The notes under the pieces: generated by a model
Told to the model about the DNA's origin: nothing
Database searches by the model: none
The model's input: the letters and a program-made list of their open reading frames with translations, nothing else
Translations under genes and position numbers: made by a program
In this document: piece by piece, positions 26,953-37,000 of the stretch
How positions within the stretch are numbered: position 1 is the stretch's first letter
Layout: every line of letters begins with the position of its first letter
Source of the DNA: Crocinitomix catalasitica ATCC 23190
Lineage (GTDB): Bacteria; Bacteroidota; Bacteroidia; Flavobacteriales_D; Crocinitomicaceae
Direction of reading: 5' to 3'
Assembly: GCF_000621625.1 (NCBI RefSeq)
Contig: NZ_KK211318.1
Coordinates: 1 to 64,000 of the forward strand
DNA: 64,000 nt

Positions 26953-28041
26953 TTGAAATTAGTTTTACTCATTATTCTTTTGTTTTTCTTAGGGATTAGT
27001 AACGGTCAAATCAATGACTCCTTACAATTCTCTATTGCGCCTAAATCGGGAATGATTACGGCGCATAGACCTACAATGGAACATTTGCCTAAAAATCGTT
27101 CTAGTATTTTGGAGTTAACTTTTCAAAAGCAGGATATTTCAAATAGCAAGTGGAGTAATGCTTATAAGTTTCCATCAAGAGGATATTCAATAGCCTTCCA
27201 GGATTATGGGAATAAGGAAGTTTTAGGTCAGGCCATATCAATTTATCGATTCACTAAATTTTCACTGTTGCAAAATGAAAAAATAGGTTTCATCGATTTT
27301 AAATTGGGTAATGGTATTAGTTTTATTACTGAGAAATATGATCCTGTGGGAAATACGAAAAACACAGCTATTGGAACACATTTAAACGGATTTATTAATT
27401 GTCAAATTCTTTGGGTAAAGTATATTAATAATTTTAATATCGGTATTGGTTTTGATTTTACGCATCAATCGAATTCTGCAATTAAGGCGCCTAATTTGGG
27501 AATCAATACATATTCTGGAATGATTACATTAGGATATGATCTTAAGAAAAGGGTTCGTTTTAATTCGAGCATTCCTAAACCAGAGGACGCTAAAATGCGT
27601 GACACACCTAATTGGGAAGTTCATTTTTTTGCTGGTATAAAACAAAATTTACCGAACTTTAAAGTGAGTAGAACTTTTGGAGTGATGGCATTGCAAGGGT
27701 TGTATAAAAAACAATTGAGTTTTAAATGGGATCTAGAATTGGGGTTAGACTTTATTTATAGCGAAGCGAATCGATGGTTTTATTCAACAACGGCAACACA
27801 ATTTACAGATGCATTACAATTTGGCGGTTATGTTGGTTTAGCCGCAAATATTTATAAAACACAAATCTATTTTGGCGTTGGAGCTTATGCTTTTAATCCA
27901 GTAGATGCTGCGGGATGGATTTATAATAGAATTGGAGGACGCTATTTAATTAATGAAAATTGGAATATGATGGTGGGTATTAAAGCCCATTTAGGAATTG
28001 CAGATTATTTAGAAATGGGAGTAGGATATAGATTTAATTAA
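26953..28041 (+). CDS. Acyloxyacyl hydrolase / PagL-like lipid A deacylase
   Basis: 362 residues. The start is TTG: a stop in frame at 26935-26937 leaves no ATG before the signal peptide KLVLLIILLFFLGISNGQ. The mature chain is rich in aromatic, alternating segments as in an outer-membrane beta-barrel. The motif FDFTHQSNSAIKAPNLGIN corresponds to the catalytic His-x-Ser of PagL, which removes an ester-linked acyl chain from lipid A. A Glu completing the triad is not assigned. The last strand ends in Phe-Asn. The next gene overlaps the stop by one base (TAATG). Confidence 0.8.
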   Translation: MKLVLLIILLFFLGISNGQINDSLQFSIAPKSGMITAHRPTMEHLPKNRSSILELTFQKQDISNSKWSNAYKFPSRGYSIAFQDYGNKEVLGQAISIYRFTKFSLLQNEKIGFIDFKLGNGISFITEKYDPVGNTKNTAIGTHLNGFINCQILWVKYINNFNIGIGFDFTHQSNSAIKAPNLGINTYSGMITLGYDLKKRVRFNSSIPKPEDAKMRDTPNWEVHFFAGIKQNLPNFKVSRTFGVMALQGLYKKQLSFKWDLELGLDFIYSEANRWFYSTTATQFTDALQFGGYVGLAANIYKTQIYFGVGAYAFNPVDAAGWIYNRIGGRYLINENWNMMVGIKAHLGIADYLEMGVGYRFN

Positions 28042-28793
28042 TGATGATAAGAAGGTATAAATATATTATTCCGTTTCTGCTAATTTTATTTTTAATTGGC
28101 GCTTGTAAAAAATCGGAAGATAGAGCTTGTTTTAAAGGAATAGGAGATCAAATTACAATTGAAGTGCCTTTAGATTCTGTTCGACATTTTGTCTTAAATA
28201 AGAATATCCGTTATAAAATTTATCAAGACACCTTAAATAAAATAGTAATTAATGGAGGATCGAACATGGTTAACTTTATCACCGTGGGTAATGCAGATCA
28301 TGTTTTAAATATCAATAATGAAAATAAATGTCGTTTTTTAAGAAGTGAAGAAGATTTAGTGGAAGTTGAAATTCATTATCCTTTTTATGATACTTTTTTT
28401 ATGGATGTCACAGATTCAGTCATATTTGTGGATACGATTGTGACAGAGAATTTATATGTTGAAATGCGCGATGGAGGTGGTAGTGCTAAGATGAATGTCA
28501 GAGCTTATGAATTAGGGTTTATCGTTTCCAATGGAGCAGCAGATTTTACTTTAGGTGGCCGTGTGACAAAGGCCGAACTTAAAGTTCAGAATAATGGGGC
28601 TGCAAACACTGAAAATTTGATTATTGATGAATATGTATTTATTTATCAAAATTCAACTGCAAATATTTTATTGAACATGAATCTTAATAAAGCTTTAGTT
28701 GTGATTGATGGATCAGGAGATGTTATTCATATTGGTAATCCTAATATACTTATTCGAGAAGGTTTAGGTACAGGTGAAATTATAGCTTTATAA
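28041..28793 (+). CDS. Head-GIN domain (DUF2807) lipoprotein
   Basis: 250 residues with lipobox IGAC (Cys22), so probably lipid-anchored. The mature part is a run of beta-strands with recurring Gly, Asn and Ala positions, such as VSNGAADFTLGG, KVQNNGAANTENLI and DGSGDVIHIGNP, as in the putative auto-transporter adhesin GIN domain. The function of this family is not established. It overlaps the deacylase gene by one base, and the two are probably coexpressed. Confidence 0.8.
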   Translation: MMIRRYKYIIPFLLILFLIGACKKSEDRACFKGIGDQITIEVPLDSVRHFVLNKNIRYKIYQDTLNKIVINGGSNMVNFITVGNADHVLNINNENKCRFLRSEEDLVEVEIHYPFYDTFFMDVTDSVIFVDTIVTENLYVEMRDGGGSAKMNVRAYELGFIVSNGAADFTLGGRVTKAELKVQNNGAANTENLIIDEYVFIYQNSTANILLNMNLNKALVVIDGSGDVIHIGNPNILIREGLGTGEIIAL

Positions 28794-28847
28794 TTCTTAT
28801 AATACATTATTAATCAGTAAATTATTTTTCTTTACAGATAATAATTT

Positions 28848-28855
28848 TATTTTTG
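28848..28855 (+). promoter_or_regulatory. Candidate -7 box TATTTTTG
   Basis: Exact TAnnTTTG, 26 nt upstream of the membrane-protein gene at 28882. A TTTT, one base off TTTG, lies about 20 bases upstream. Confidence 0.4.
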
Positions 28856-28881
28856 AGGACTAACCAACTAAACTTAATATT

Positions 28882-29298
28882 ATGCATAAACAAAGATTAG
28901 CAGTATTAATTGCTTCAGGTATTGGTGTGGTTGCCATGTTTCTGCCATGGGTTAAAGCATATACTTTAATACTTTATGGGAACGATGCGGCAGGGTTTAT
29001 TCCAATAGCATGTTTCGCTGTTGCAGCGTATTTCGCATATTCAGGAGATAGAAATATTGCTATGGAGCAAAAAATGGTAAAAGGGGTTGCAATAGCTGGA
29101 GGTATTTGTACGCTTTTTATGATTTGGAAGCTTTTCGTCGACATTAAACTAACCTATGCCGCAATTGGTGCATATTTAACAATTTTGGCTGGAATTGTCG
29201 TCTTAGCTGTTCCTTTTGTAATTAAAGATTCAGGCGATTTTCAAATGCCAACAAAAGAAAGTATTAAGGACGAATTTAACGATATGAAAAATAGTTAG
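28882..29298 (+). CDS. Four-helix membrane protein, unknown function
   Basis: 138 residues. Four membrane segments by eye (about 8-24, 38-54, 65-81 and 89-111), then an acidic, soluble tail from DSGDFQMPTKES to NDMKNS. MHKQRLAVLIASGIGVVAMFLPW resembles the beginning of many small unassigned membrane proteins. It stands alone between a -7 box and a strong terminator. Confidence 0.65.
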   Translation: MHKQRLAVLIASGIGVVAMFLPWVKAYTLILYGNDAAGFIPIACFAVAAYFAYSGDRNIAMEQKMVKGVAIAGGICTLFMIWKLFVDIKLTYAAIGAYLTILAGIVVLAVPFVIKDSGDFQMPTKESIKDEFNDMKNS

Positions 29299-29317
29299 AT
29301 CGTGTTATAATTCAAGG

Positions 29318-29352
29318 AAATAACCAAACAGCTTTAGGTTGTTTGGTTATTT
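29318..29352 (+). terminator. Rho-independent terminator
   Basis: AATAACCAAACA and TGTTTGGTTATT form the arms, around an eight-base loop and followed by a T-run, 20 bases after the stop at 29298. Confidence 0.88.
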
Positions 29353-29389
29353 TTTTTGAACTAAACTTTATTACCGCCTAAAGTTTCAG

Positions 29390-29397
29390 TAAATTTG
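29390..29397 (+). promoter_or_regulatory. Candidate -7 box TAAATTTG
   Basis: Exact TAnnTTTG, 18 nt upstream of the small gene at 29416. It sits just past the terminator, so the gene has its own promoter. Confidence 0.5.
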
Positions 29398-29415
29398 TAC
29401 CATAATTTAAATGTT

Positions 29416-29616
29416 ATGAAATTAGTATTAATTACAATTGGTTTACTTGCTTTGGGATTTGCTGGAATAGCAATAAAAATTTGGGGTAAAAAGAACGGTG
29501 AATTTGCAGGAACTTGTGCGAGCAATAATCCTATGTTCACAGAAGAAGGTGAGAATTGTAGTTTTTGTGGTGCTCGACCAGAAGAACAATGCCTGAATGA
29601 AGAAGTTGTAGCTTAA
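29416..29616 (+). CDS. Small membrane or secreted protein with Cys motifs
   Basis: 66 residues from MKLVLITIGLLALG; the frame reaches upstream only through a TTG at 29395. One N-terminal hydrophobic segment (about 3-20) precedes KIWGKKNGEFAGTCASNNP, then CSFCGARPEEQC. I recall short proteins with this shape, often labelled membrane or secreted protein, in many flavobacteria. The four cysteines (one in GTCAS, the pair CSFC, and the last in EEQC) suggest metal binding or disulfides. The role is unknown. Confidence 0.68.
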   Translation: MKLVLITIGLLALGFAGIAIKIWGKKNGEFAGTCASNNPMFTEEGENCSFCGARPEEQCLNEEVVA

Positions 29617-29656
29617 TACTTTGCTTACAATTACACCTTTCACTTGATTATATAAA

Positions 29657-29693
29657 AATATCCTACTACGTATTTTGAACGCAATAGGATATT
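29657..29693. terminator. Hairpin between convergent genes, probable terminator
   Basis: AATATCCTA and TAGGATATT pair around a 19-base loop between the small gene and dapD. Flanking T-runs are short, so efficiency is uncertain. Confidence 0.45.
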
Positions 29694-29756
29694 CTTATTA
29701 TTTTCTAATCAGCACGTAAAGTACAATATTTATGTTCTGACGGATAAAAATTAAGC

Positions 29757-30566
29757 TTAAACAGCTACATCATTTTCACGTAATGCATTGTTTAGCGAAG
29801 TCTTTTTATCTGTACTTTCTTTTCTTTTTCCAATAATTAAAGCACAAGGCACTTGAAATTCACCTGCAGGGAATTTTTTAGTGTATGAACCTGGAATTAC
29901 AACGCTTCTTTTCGGAACATATCCTTTTATTTCAACAGGTTCATCACCAGTAACATCAATTATTTTAGTCGACATTGTCAGAACAACATTAGCACCTAAA
30001 ACAGCTTCTTCACCAACTCGAACACCTTCAACAACGATACATCTTGAACCGATAAAAGCATTATCCTCAATAATAACCGGCGCTGCTTGTAGTGGTTCTA
30101 AAACACCTCCAATTCCAACACCTCCGCTTAAATGTACGTTTTTACCAATTTGAGCACAAGACCCAACAGTTGCCCATGTGTCAACCATTGTTCCACTCCC
30201 AACATAAGCCCCAATATTAATATAAGAAGGCATCATTATCACACCTGAAGCAATATATGCACCATGTCGAGCAATTGCATGAGGAACAACACGAATACCT
30301 CGTTCTTTATAGTTCTTTTTAAGCGCCATTTTATCGTGAAATTCGAATGGACCAACCTCAATCGTTTCCATTTTTCGAATTGGAAAATACAATACAACTG
30401 CCTTTTTAACCCATTCGTTGATTTGCCACTCTCCGTTATTAAGTGGTTCTGCTACGCGTAAAACACCTTCGTCAAGTTGCTGAATTACTGCTTCTATAGC
30501 TCGTTGCGTTGCTTTTTCTTTTAATAATTCTCGGTTGTCCCAAGCTGCTTCAATTATGTCTCTCAT
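29757..30566 (-). CDS. dapD: Tetrahydrodipicolinate N-succinyltransferase
   Basis: 269 residues. The C-terminal two thirds are left-handed beta-helix hexapeptide repeats, such as GAYIASGVIMMPSYINIGAYVGSGTMVDTWATVG, followed by GGVGIGGVLEP. N-terminal helices with FHDKMALKK complete the fold. It transfers succinate from succinyl-CoA in the lysine/DAP pathway, feeding peptidoglycan, which fits mpl being present. It stands alone, with a -7 box 18 nt upstream. Confidence 0.96.
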   Translation of the reverse strand: MRDIIEAAWDNRELLKEKATQRAIEAVIQQLDEGVLRVAEPLNNGEWQINEWVKKAVVLYFPIRKMETIEVGPFEFHDKMALKKNYKERGIRVVPHAIARHGAYIASGVIMMPSYINIGAYVGSGTMVDTWATVGSCAQIGKNVHLSGGVGIGGVLEPLQAAPVIIEDNAFIGSRCIVVEGVRVGEEAVLGANVVLTMSTKIIDVTGDEPVEIKGYVPKRSVVIPGSYTKKFPAGEFQVPCALIIGKRKESTDKKTSLNNALRENDVAV

Positions 30567-30584
30567 TTGGCTTATTTTTCATTG

Positions 30585-30592
30585 CAAAGATA
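30585..30592 (-). promoter_or_regulatory. Candidate -7 box TATCTTTG upstream of dapD
   Basis: Exact TAnnTTTG on the minus strand, 18 nt upstream of dapD, in the divergent gap with the YbaB gene. Confidence 0.45.
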
Positions 30593-30615
30593 ATAGATGA
30601 TCGGTTTTTCTTCAG

Positions 30616-30623
30616 TATTTTTG
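30616..30623 (+). promoter_or_regulatory. Candidate -7 box TATTTTTG upstream of YbaB gene
   Basis: Exact TAnnTTTG, 29 nt upstream of the start at 30653. It mirrors the dapD box in the same 86-base gap. Confidence 0.45.
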
Positions 30624-30652
30624 TGCTTAATAATTAACTAAAATTTTAGGAT

Positions 30653-30946
30653 ATGTTTGGGAATAATATGATGAAGAAGTTGCAAGAAATGCAAGCGAAA
30701 GTAGAAGAGACTAAAGAGCGATTGAATCATATTAAACTTATTGGTGAAGCTAAAGAAGGTGCCGTAAGGGTAGAAGTGAATGGGAATGGCGTAATCACAA
30801 GTATTGAAGCTAAGGATAATAATTTAAGTCAAGTAGAACTGATTGGATTGATTCAAACGGCAGCGAATAGAGCATTGGAGCAAGCAAACAGAACGAAAGA
30901 AATGGAAATGGCGCAATCTGCTAAAGGCATTGTTCCTGGCATGTAA
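30653..30946 (+). CDS. YbaB/EbfC family nucleoid-associated protein
   Basis: 97 residues, the normal length. FGNNMMKKLQEMQAKVEETKERL forms the first helix, and GAVRVEVNGNGVITSIEAKD and LIQTAANRALEQANRTKEMEMA are typical. These homodimers bind DNA with little sequence preference. The usual partners (dnaX, recR) are not beside it. Confidence 0.92.
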   Translation: MFGNNMMKKLQEMQAKVEETKERLNHIKLIGEAKEGAVRVEVNGNGVITSIEAKDNNLSQVELIGLIQTAANRALEQANRTKEMEMAQSAKGIVPGM

Positions 30947-30995
30947 AAATGTGCCTGTTCCTTTTAAAGCATTAAATTTTTTATAGCTTTATTGA

Positions 30996-31769
30996 ATGGA
31001 TTTGGTATTAATTATACTTGTTTCTTTTGGTGCTAGTTGGCTTACTTTCTTTTGTGGATTTGGTCTCGGTACTTTATTGACACCCGTTTTTTATTTGCTA
31101 TTTCAAGATCTTACTTTGGCAATAGCTTCAACAGCTATTGTTCATTTTGCAAATAATATTTTCAAATTTGCGCTCATGCAAAAAAGTGTTGATTGGAAGA
31201 TTGCATTGCCGTTTGGTATTGCAGCCTTACCTTTTGCGGCAATTGGGGCCTTTCTTTTATTGTATATCGATGACTTTACAGTGTGGACTTATCAAATTTC
31301 CGATCAGATTTTTAATGTCAATTTATTGAATTTGATCTTTGGTAGTATCCTAATTATATTGGCCTTAGTGGAGATTATCCCCGCTTGGTCAATCAGGTTT
31401 TCAAAACAAAAATTATGGATCGGTGGAGCAATTAGTGGTTTTTTTGGTGGCTTATCCGGTCATCAAGGCGCTTTAAGGTCTGCTTTTCTTATTAAGTATC
31501 AATTAAAGCCAGAGGTCTTTGTTGCAACGGGCATAGTTGTGGCATTGGCTATTGATATTGTTAGATCTACAATATATTTCACCTCAGACGATATTCAAAA
31601 TGTTACTCTTCCATGGAATTGGATTGTTTTATCATTGATTGCAGCTTTTGCGGGTGCTATTACTGGAAAATTTCTATTAAAAAAAATCAAATTAAAAAGT
31701 CTAAATCTTATCGTGTCTATCGCGATGATCAGTTTTGGATTGGTTTTAATTTTTGGAATACTGACTTAA
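30996..31769 (+). CDS. TauE/SafE family sulfite/anion exporter
   Basis: 257 residues with about eight membrane segments. GASWLTFFCGFGLGTLLTPVF is the typical first repeat and GGAISGFFGGLSGHQGALRS the start of the second. Members move sulfite, sulfoacetate or other organic anions; the substrate cannot be told. It lies ahead of the DUF547 operon on the same strand after a gap of 105 bases, so a shared role is only a guess. Confidence 0.85.
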   Translation: MDLVLIILVSFGASWLTFFCGFGLGTLLTPVFYLLFQDLTLAIASTAIVHFANNIFKFALMQKSVDWKIALPFGIAALPFAAIGAFLLLYIDDFTVWTYQISDQIFNVNLLNLIFGSILIILALVEIIPAWSIRFSKQKLWIGGAISGFFGGLSGHQGALRSAFLIKYQLKPEVFVATGIVVALAIDIVRSTIYFTSDDIQNVTLPWNWIVLSLIAAFAGAITGKFLLKKIKLKSLNLIVSIAMISFGLVLIFGILT

Positions 31770-31874
31770 TATTGTTGAGTGGCTATATTTGGAACGTTAA
31801 TTGTTGTATGCAAATAATAAGTATGACTTTTGTAAGTAATTTACTTTCTATCTGTCTCATGTAAAAAATAAAAG

Positions 31875-32591
31875 ATGAAAAATTTGTTCTTAGTTTTAGT
31901 ATTAGGTGTTTTAAGTATAAACGCATCGTTTGCCAGTGTTGATCACTCAATTTGGAACAGGTTGTTGAAAGAGAATGTCAGTTCTTCAGGTACGGTGAAT
32001 TATAAAGGGTTTAAAATTAAAATGGATACGCTTGACGCATACATTCAAGTTTTGCGTGATACTAAGCCGAAATCTGATTGGTCACTTGGTGAGAGAAAAT
32101 CATTCTATATGAATGCTTATAATGCTTATACTGTAAAATTTTTATTGGTTAAGTATCCCGTTCAATCGGTTAAAGACGCTTCGTATAGTGGTAAAGATAT
32201 CTGGCATTTAAAATTAGTGAATATTGGAGGTACATCTTATACTTTGAATTATTTAGAGAATGAAATTTTAAGAAAAATGAATGATCCACGTATTCATTTT
32301 GGAATTAATTGCGCTGCTCAGACTTGTCCTAAATTATGGAATAGAGCATTTATAGCTAAGAATGTGAATTCGCAATTAACAACATTAACTAAAGCATATA
32401 TTAATAATACGAAATACAATGTTATTTCAGCGAAGAAAGTAAAGTTGTCTGAAATATTTAATTGGTATGCTACAGATTTTACAAGTGAAGGTAAGACGAT
32501 TATAGATTATTTAAATAAGTATTCTACTTTAACAATTAATGCAGATGCTAAAGTTGAATACTTGCCATATGATTGGTCATTAAATGAGTAA
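31875..32591 (+). CDS. Secreted DUF547 protein
   Basis: 238 residues with a signal peptide (MKNLFLVLVLGVLSINASFA). The DUF547 domain is complete: WNRLLKENVSSSGTVNYKGF, ERKSFYMNAYNAYTVKFLL, IRKMNDP-like NDPRIHFGINCAAQTCPKL and the terminal VEYLPYDWSLN. The conserved His and Cys of HFGINCAAQTC suggest a papain/transglutaminase-like fold, but its reaction is unknown. The next gene overlaps its end by eight bases. DUF547 often stands beside rhodanese and TIGR04282 genes in Bacteroidota. Confidence 0.88.
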   Translation: MKNLFLVLVLGVLSINASFASVDHSIWNRLLKENVSSSGTVNYKGFKIKMDTLDAYIQVLRDTKPKSDWSLGERKSFYMNAYNAYTVKFLLVKYPVQSVKDASYSGKDIWHLKLVNIGGTSYTLNYLENEILRKMNDPRIHFGINCAAQTCPKLWNRAFIAKNVNSQLTTLTKAYINNTKYNVISAKKVKLSEIFNWYATDFTSEGKTIIDYLNKYSTLTINADAKVEYLPYDWSLNE

Positions 32592-33102
32592 TATGCTAAA
32601 GAAATTATTCTTTTTCTATGTGTTATTTGGCTGTTTATCAATTTACAGTCAGCAAACGGAAGCGTCTTATGACGAAATGTTGAAGACACATTATAAAAAT
32701 ACTGTTGAAACAATTAGTCCTGCCGAGTTAACAGCAATGATGAAACAAAAATCAAAGTATGTTATTTTGGATACTAGAGGAGAACGAGAGTATGAGGTTT
32801 CTAAAATTAAGGGAGCTGTTCGTGTTGGATTTTTAGGTTTTAATTATGCTAAAAATGAGGATTTAATAAAAGATAAAATTGTAATTGTATATTGCACAAT
32901 AGGGGCGAGGAGTGAATCTATAGGAGAAAAAATTCTAGCAAAAAATCCGGATCAAATAGTCTATAATTTATATGGCGGAATTATTTATTGGAAGAACAAT
33001 GATTATCCGGTATATGATAATCAAGATCAATTAACAGAAGACCTTCATGTTTATTCTAAAAGTTGGGGGCAATGGCTTAAAAATGGAAATCCAGTTTATT
33101 AA
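32584..33102 (+). CDS. Secreted rhodanese-domain protein
   Basis: 172 residues. A signal peptide (LKKLFFFYVLFGCLSIYSQ) is followed by one rhodanese domain: YVILDTRGEREYEVSKIKGA, with the active-site loop CTIGARS (Cys104), where a persulfide is carried. The domain ends in NLYGGIIYWKNNDYPV, as in sulfurtransferases. The start used overlaps the DUF547 stop; an ATG at 32593 would give a slightly shorter protein. Its stop shares a base with the next ATG (TAATG). The exported location suggests a thiol or sulfur role in the envelope, not tRNA thiolation. Confidence 0.86.
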   Translation: MSNMLKKLFFFYVLFGCLSIYSQQTEASYDEMLKTHYKNTVETISPAELTAMMKQKSKYVILDTRGEREYEVSKIKGAVRVGFLGFNYAKNEDLIKDKIVIVYCTIGARSESIGEKILAKNPDQIVYNLYGGIIYWKNNDYPVYDNQDQLTEDLHVYSKSWGQWLKNGNPVY

Positions 33103-33716
33103 TGCGAGAGAATTTACTTTTAATTTTTGCGAAAAACCCTCAGTTAGGTAAAGCAAAAACAAGGTTAGCTGCTACAATAGGAGATGAGAATGCCTTAACT
33201 GTTTATAAGGAATTACTGAGACACACAGAAGCAGTATCAGAATCATTAATTGAAGTTGACGTACGCGTTTGTTATACTAATTATCCTTTTGAAAATTATT
33301 GGACTTCTGCTGAGCAAGTAAAACAGTCGGATGGAGACTTAGGTCAAAGGATGAATTCAGCGTTTATGCAGGCTTTTAAAGATGGTTATAAAAGAGTTGT
33401 TGGAATTGGAACGGATTTACCTGAGTTAACAAGTGAAGATCTGCATACAGCTTTAAAACGTCTTGAAGAGCATGATTTTGTATTCGGACCGTCAATAGAT
33501 GGTGGTTATTATGTCATTGGGTTAAATAGTCCTGAATTGTATTATATTTTTGAGGACATGCCTTGGAGTACAGATCAATTATTGACTTTAACTTTGGAAA
33601 GAATTAAACAACAATCAGGTACATATTCTTTATTGCCTACTAGAAATGATATTGACACGATTGATGATTTGATGATGTCTTGTTTAAAGGATACCTATAA
33701 GCATCTCATTCGATAG
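33102..33716 (+). CDS. TIGR04282 family glycosyltransferase (arsenosugar-type)
   Basis: 204 residues, soluble. The GT-A fold opens with LLIFAKNPQLGKAKTRLAATIG, has an acidic motif in GIGTDLPEL and ends in DGGYYVIGLNSP and MPWSTDQLL. These are the hallmarks of TIGR04282, linked by neighbourhood to arsenosugar-like biosynthesis (with the radical SAM ArsS and methyltransferase ArsM). Neither of those is visible in this window, so the pathway is uncertain. It overlaps the rhodanese gene by one base, giving a three-gene unit with DUF547. Confidence 0.85.
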   Translation: MRENLLLIFAKNPQLGKAKTRLAATIGDENALTVYKELLRHTEAVSESLIEVDVRVCYTNYPFENYWTSAEQVKQSDGDLGQRMNSAFMQAFKDGYKRVVGIGTDLPELTSEDLHTALKRLEEHDFVFGPSIDGGYYVIGLNSPELYYIFEDMPWSTDQLLTLTLERIKQQSGTYSLLPTRNDIDTIDDLMMSCLKDTYKHLIR

Positions 33717-34030
33717 TTAGAGTCATGTAGAGGATATGAATTTAATCTTTCGCAATCTTAATAATCAAACATCATTTTTAATTTCCAAATTGGTCTTTAC
33801 CAAAAAAATGGCCGTAATAGGTTGAATTAATTCATCTTAATTTTTTGTTGATTAAAAAGAGCTACAAACATAACTCTGTTGAATTCGAGGTCAGGATTAC
33901 CTTAATAAAGTATGATGTCAATAACGGTAGTAGAGTCCCTCTTTTAGAATGCTATTAATTTATAAAAATTAGCCCAATAAAAAAGGCGGATACAATTTTG
34001 TATCCGCCTTTGAATTATTATAATTCTTTT
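33717..34030. other. Gene-free stretch between convergent units
   Basis: About 314 A/T-rich bases. Besides the terminator at 33982-34011 I see nothing; there is no RNA gene or clear hairpin elsewhere. Confidence 0.55.
33982..34011 (-). terminator. Rho-independent terminator of the T9SS type-B gene
   Basis: AAAGGCGGATACAA pairs perfectly with TTGTATCCGCCTTT around two bases. On the minus strand a U-run follows. It lies 19 bases after the stop of the minus-strand gene at 34031 and is likely to work in both directions. Confidence 0.92.
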
Positions 34031-37000
34031 TTATTTCATAATGGTAATATGACCATTGTGTTGATGACGTTTGTCAGAATGTTTTTCTTTAAAGTCAAGT
34101 TGCCATATATAGACACCATCATCAACTAAACCTCCGTTACCGTAAGAACCATCCCATCCAACTGTTGCATCGTATGTTTCGAAAACCATTTCGCCGTATC
34201 TATTAAAGATAGTCATGTGGTAGTCGTATGGATCATAACCTGATTCGAATATAGGAAGGAATTCATTGTTAAATGGATCACCGTCAGGTGTAAATGTATT
34301 TGGAATGTAGAAGATGATAATACTCTTCACTTGAACATATACAGTTACTTTATCAGTACATCCTAAATAATTCCAAGCTGATAATTCAACAGGGTAGAAG
34401 ATGTCACCTGGTTCACTAGGGAAGAAGTGAATAGGGTTTTCTTCAGGAGTTGTTTCACTTCCATCGCCGAAATCCCATGAATAATCAGTAGCGAATAATG
34501 ATTGATTCGTATATTCTACTTCTGTATTATTAGTGAAAGCTGCTTGAGGGTTATGAGAGAACGCTGCTATAGGCATTGTTTCTACCGTTATATATTCGTC
34601 ATACTCAACAGTACTTTTACATCCGTAGATATCCGTTACTGTTGCTCTTACGTCATATAAACCACCATACTCGTAAGTATGTGATACTGTTTCAGCAGCT
34701 GTTCCAATAATTGTTCCACCATCACCGAACGACCAATCCGTTCTAAAGATTTCAATATCAGATGTGATTGTAAACTCTGTAGTGAATGGAGTACAACCTT
34801 CAGGATCGCTTACTGCAAAAGATATAATTGGTAACGGGTGAACAATGATAGATAAGTCATCTACAGTGATACAACCATTTTCAGATTCTGCAGTTACAGT
34901 ATAATTTAATTCTCCTAATTCAGGTGTAAACGGTGTATCGTTAATGATCCCAGCAGGAGTCCATGTATAAGTCGCAGGGGAACCTGTAGCACTTACTACA
35001 GTTTCATCACCAATACAAATTGATTGGTCAAGACCAGCATCTAATAAAGGAAGTGGTTGTACTGATATTACAAAAGTAGCGGTATCATTAATACAAGGTT
35101 CCGTTCCAAGCGTTATATATCTGAATCTGAAATCACCATCTGGTAAAGGAAGTCCAACTGATAGTACACCTGTTCTTTCGTCAAAGGCACCATCTGTAGG
35201 CGTAATCTCTTCCCAGAAACCACCTGCATCATGTCCTGAAAGTAGTGTGTTCAGATTAAATTGATCACCAACTACATTACAAATTTCACCAGTATTATCT
35301 TCTCCTGAAGTAGGTTGATCATAAATAGTGATTGTATGGAAAGAAGTGTCATTGTCACAATCACCTTCTACACTAACAATATATCTGAAAGTATAATCTC
35401 CAGCAGTTAAACCAGTAGGATCTAGAATACCAGTTAGTGGATTGAAAGCACCACCAGTGGCATCGACTTCTTCCCAATAGAATATATCGTCTACTGTAAA
35501 TATGGTATCAACAAGGAAAGTATTTAAATCTGCAGTTTCAAGTCCTGAGTTACACATTAAGAAACCAGTACTATCTAGACCTGCACTGTAAACACTAAAT
35601 TCGATTACAATAGGTTTTTTATCATAACAACCTCCGATTGGATCGCCAATCATTACCCAAATTTCATCTCCAGGTCCAATTGGGCCTCCAGGCCATAGAT
35701 CATCCATGTCACGCATATTGTCAGGTTCTGAACTATGGAAAGTCATTTCAGTATCAGGTATGTCGAGCGTATCTCGAATTAATAAATCTTCGGGATTTAT
35801 AGGGTTACATTGTGGACCGGGATTTATAAATTCTATCCCCGGAGCAGTTCCTACACCTCGTATAATTACATAACGTATAATGTCTAATTCGAAACAATCA
35901 GTAACCGGAGTTGCTTCAACTCTATATTTTGTCGTACCATAAGGCTCAACAGTTACTGTAGCTTCATCACCAATTTCTTCGCCTGTATCATCGTTATACC
36001 AGTAAATATCATAAGCTGGACCAACAAAAGGACCATCGAATGAAAGTTCAACAGAACTACCACCACAATCAAAATCAATTGTATCTGGAACATCTTCGTA
36101 TAAACAAGATGCCGATGCACCTAATCCACCGTCAAAGTCAACATAATATAAACTTTGAATAGCTTCCTCAACTTGACTAGCATCAAGAATAACTACAAAC
36201 TGGAAGTTTTCAGTTGCTCCAGCTCTGAAAGTAGGGATTCTTTTACATATAGAAATCGCTTCATCAACTAATCCTCCAGGAGGTCCTACTACACCCGTCA
36301 TACCTGGGCCCGATGCATTATAAATCCAATCACCTTGCGCTACAGCAAAGTTACCTTTACTAACACGAATTTGAGGATCAATTGCTCCAAGACCAACATA
36401 ACTTGTCCAAGAGTTAATTTGCGTTGCACTAACAATTGATTTTGAACAGAATGGTGAAGGTTGAGACTCAATTTCATTAAAAGTTACAAAATTCCAACCT
36501 ATTGTTTGATTGTTATCTGGATCAAATGTTTTATAAAAATAAATATTTGATTTGTCTACAGCATTCGTGTTTACCAAAGTAACATCAACAGTATAGTAAG
36601 TAGTTGTAGTATCAAGTTTGTAAAGTAAGTTGATATCAATTCCACCAACAGAACCATTCCACTGAACCATTTTACATTTTCCTATTACTTCGTAGTCACT
36701 TACACCTACTGCGGGAATGTCATATTCAGGTGAAGCGGAATTTTGATAATCAATTCCGTCAATTTGAATACCAAAAGTATTTTCTGGAGAACCCGGTAAA
36801 TAATAATCACCGTCATAATTCGTCCAAGCATCATCTTCAGGATTTGCAACGAAACCTAATCTTGGGCCAAGTCGAGCATGATCTGGTCCTGCTGGACCTA
36901 CTGATGATCCTTCATAACCATTATTATGGATACCAATTTCAATACTTGGAGCCATTAAGAATGCATTGGTACCTTCAATTTGTGCCCAGTTAGTAAATGG

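Noticed and set aside
31613-31864. Plus-strand frame overlapping the TauE/SafE gene
   Set aside because: Different frame of the same DNA; the part beyond the TauE stop is short and unlike a protein.
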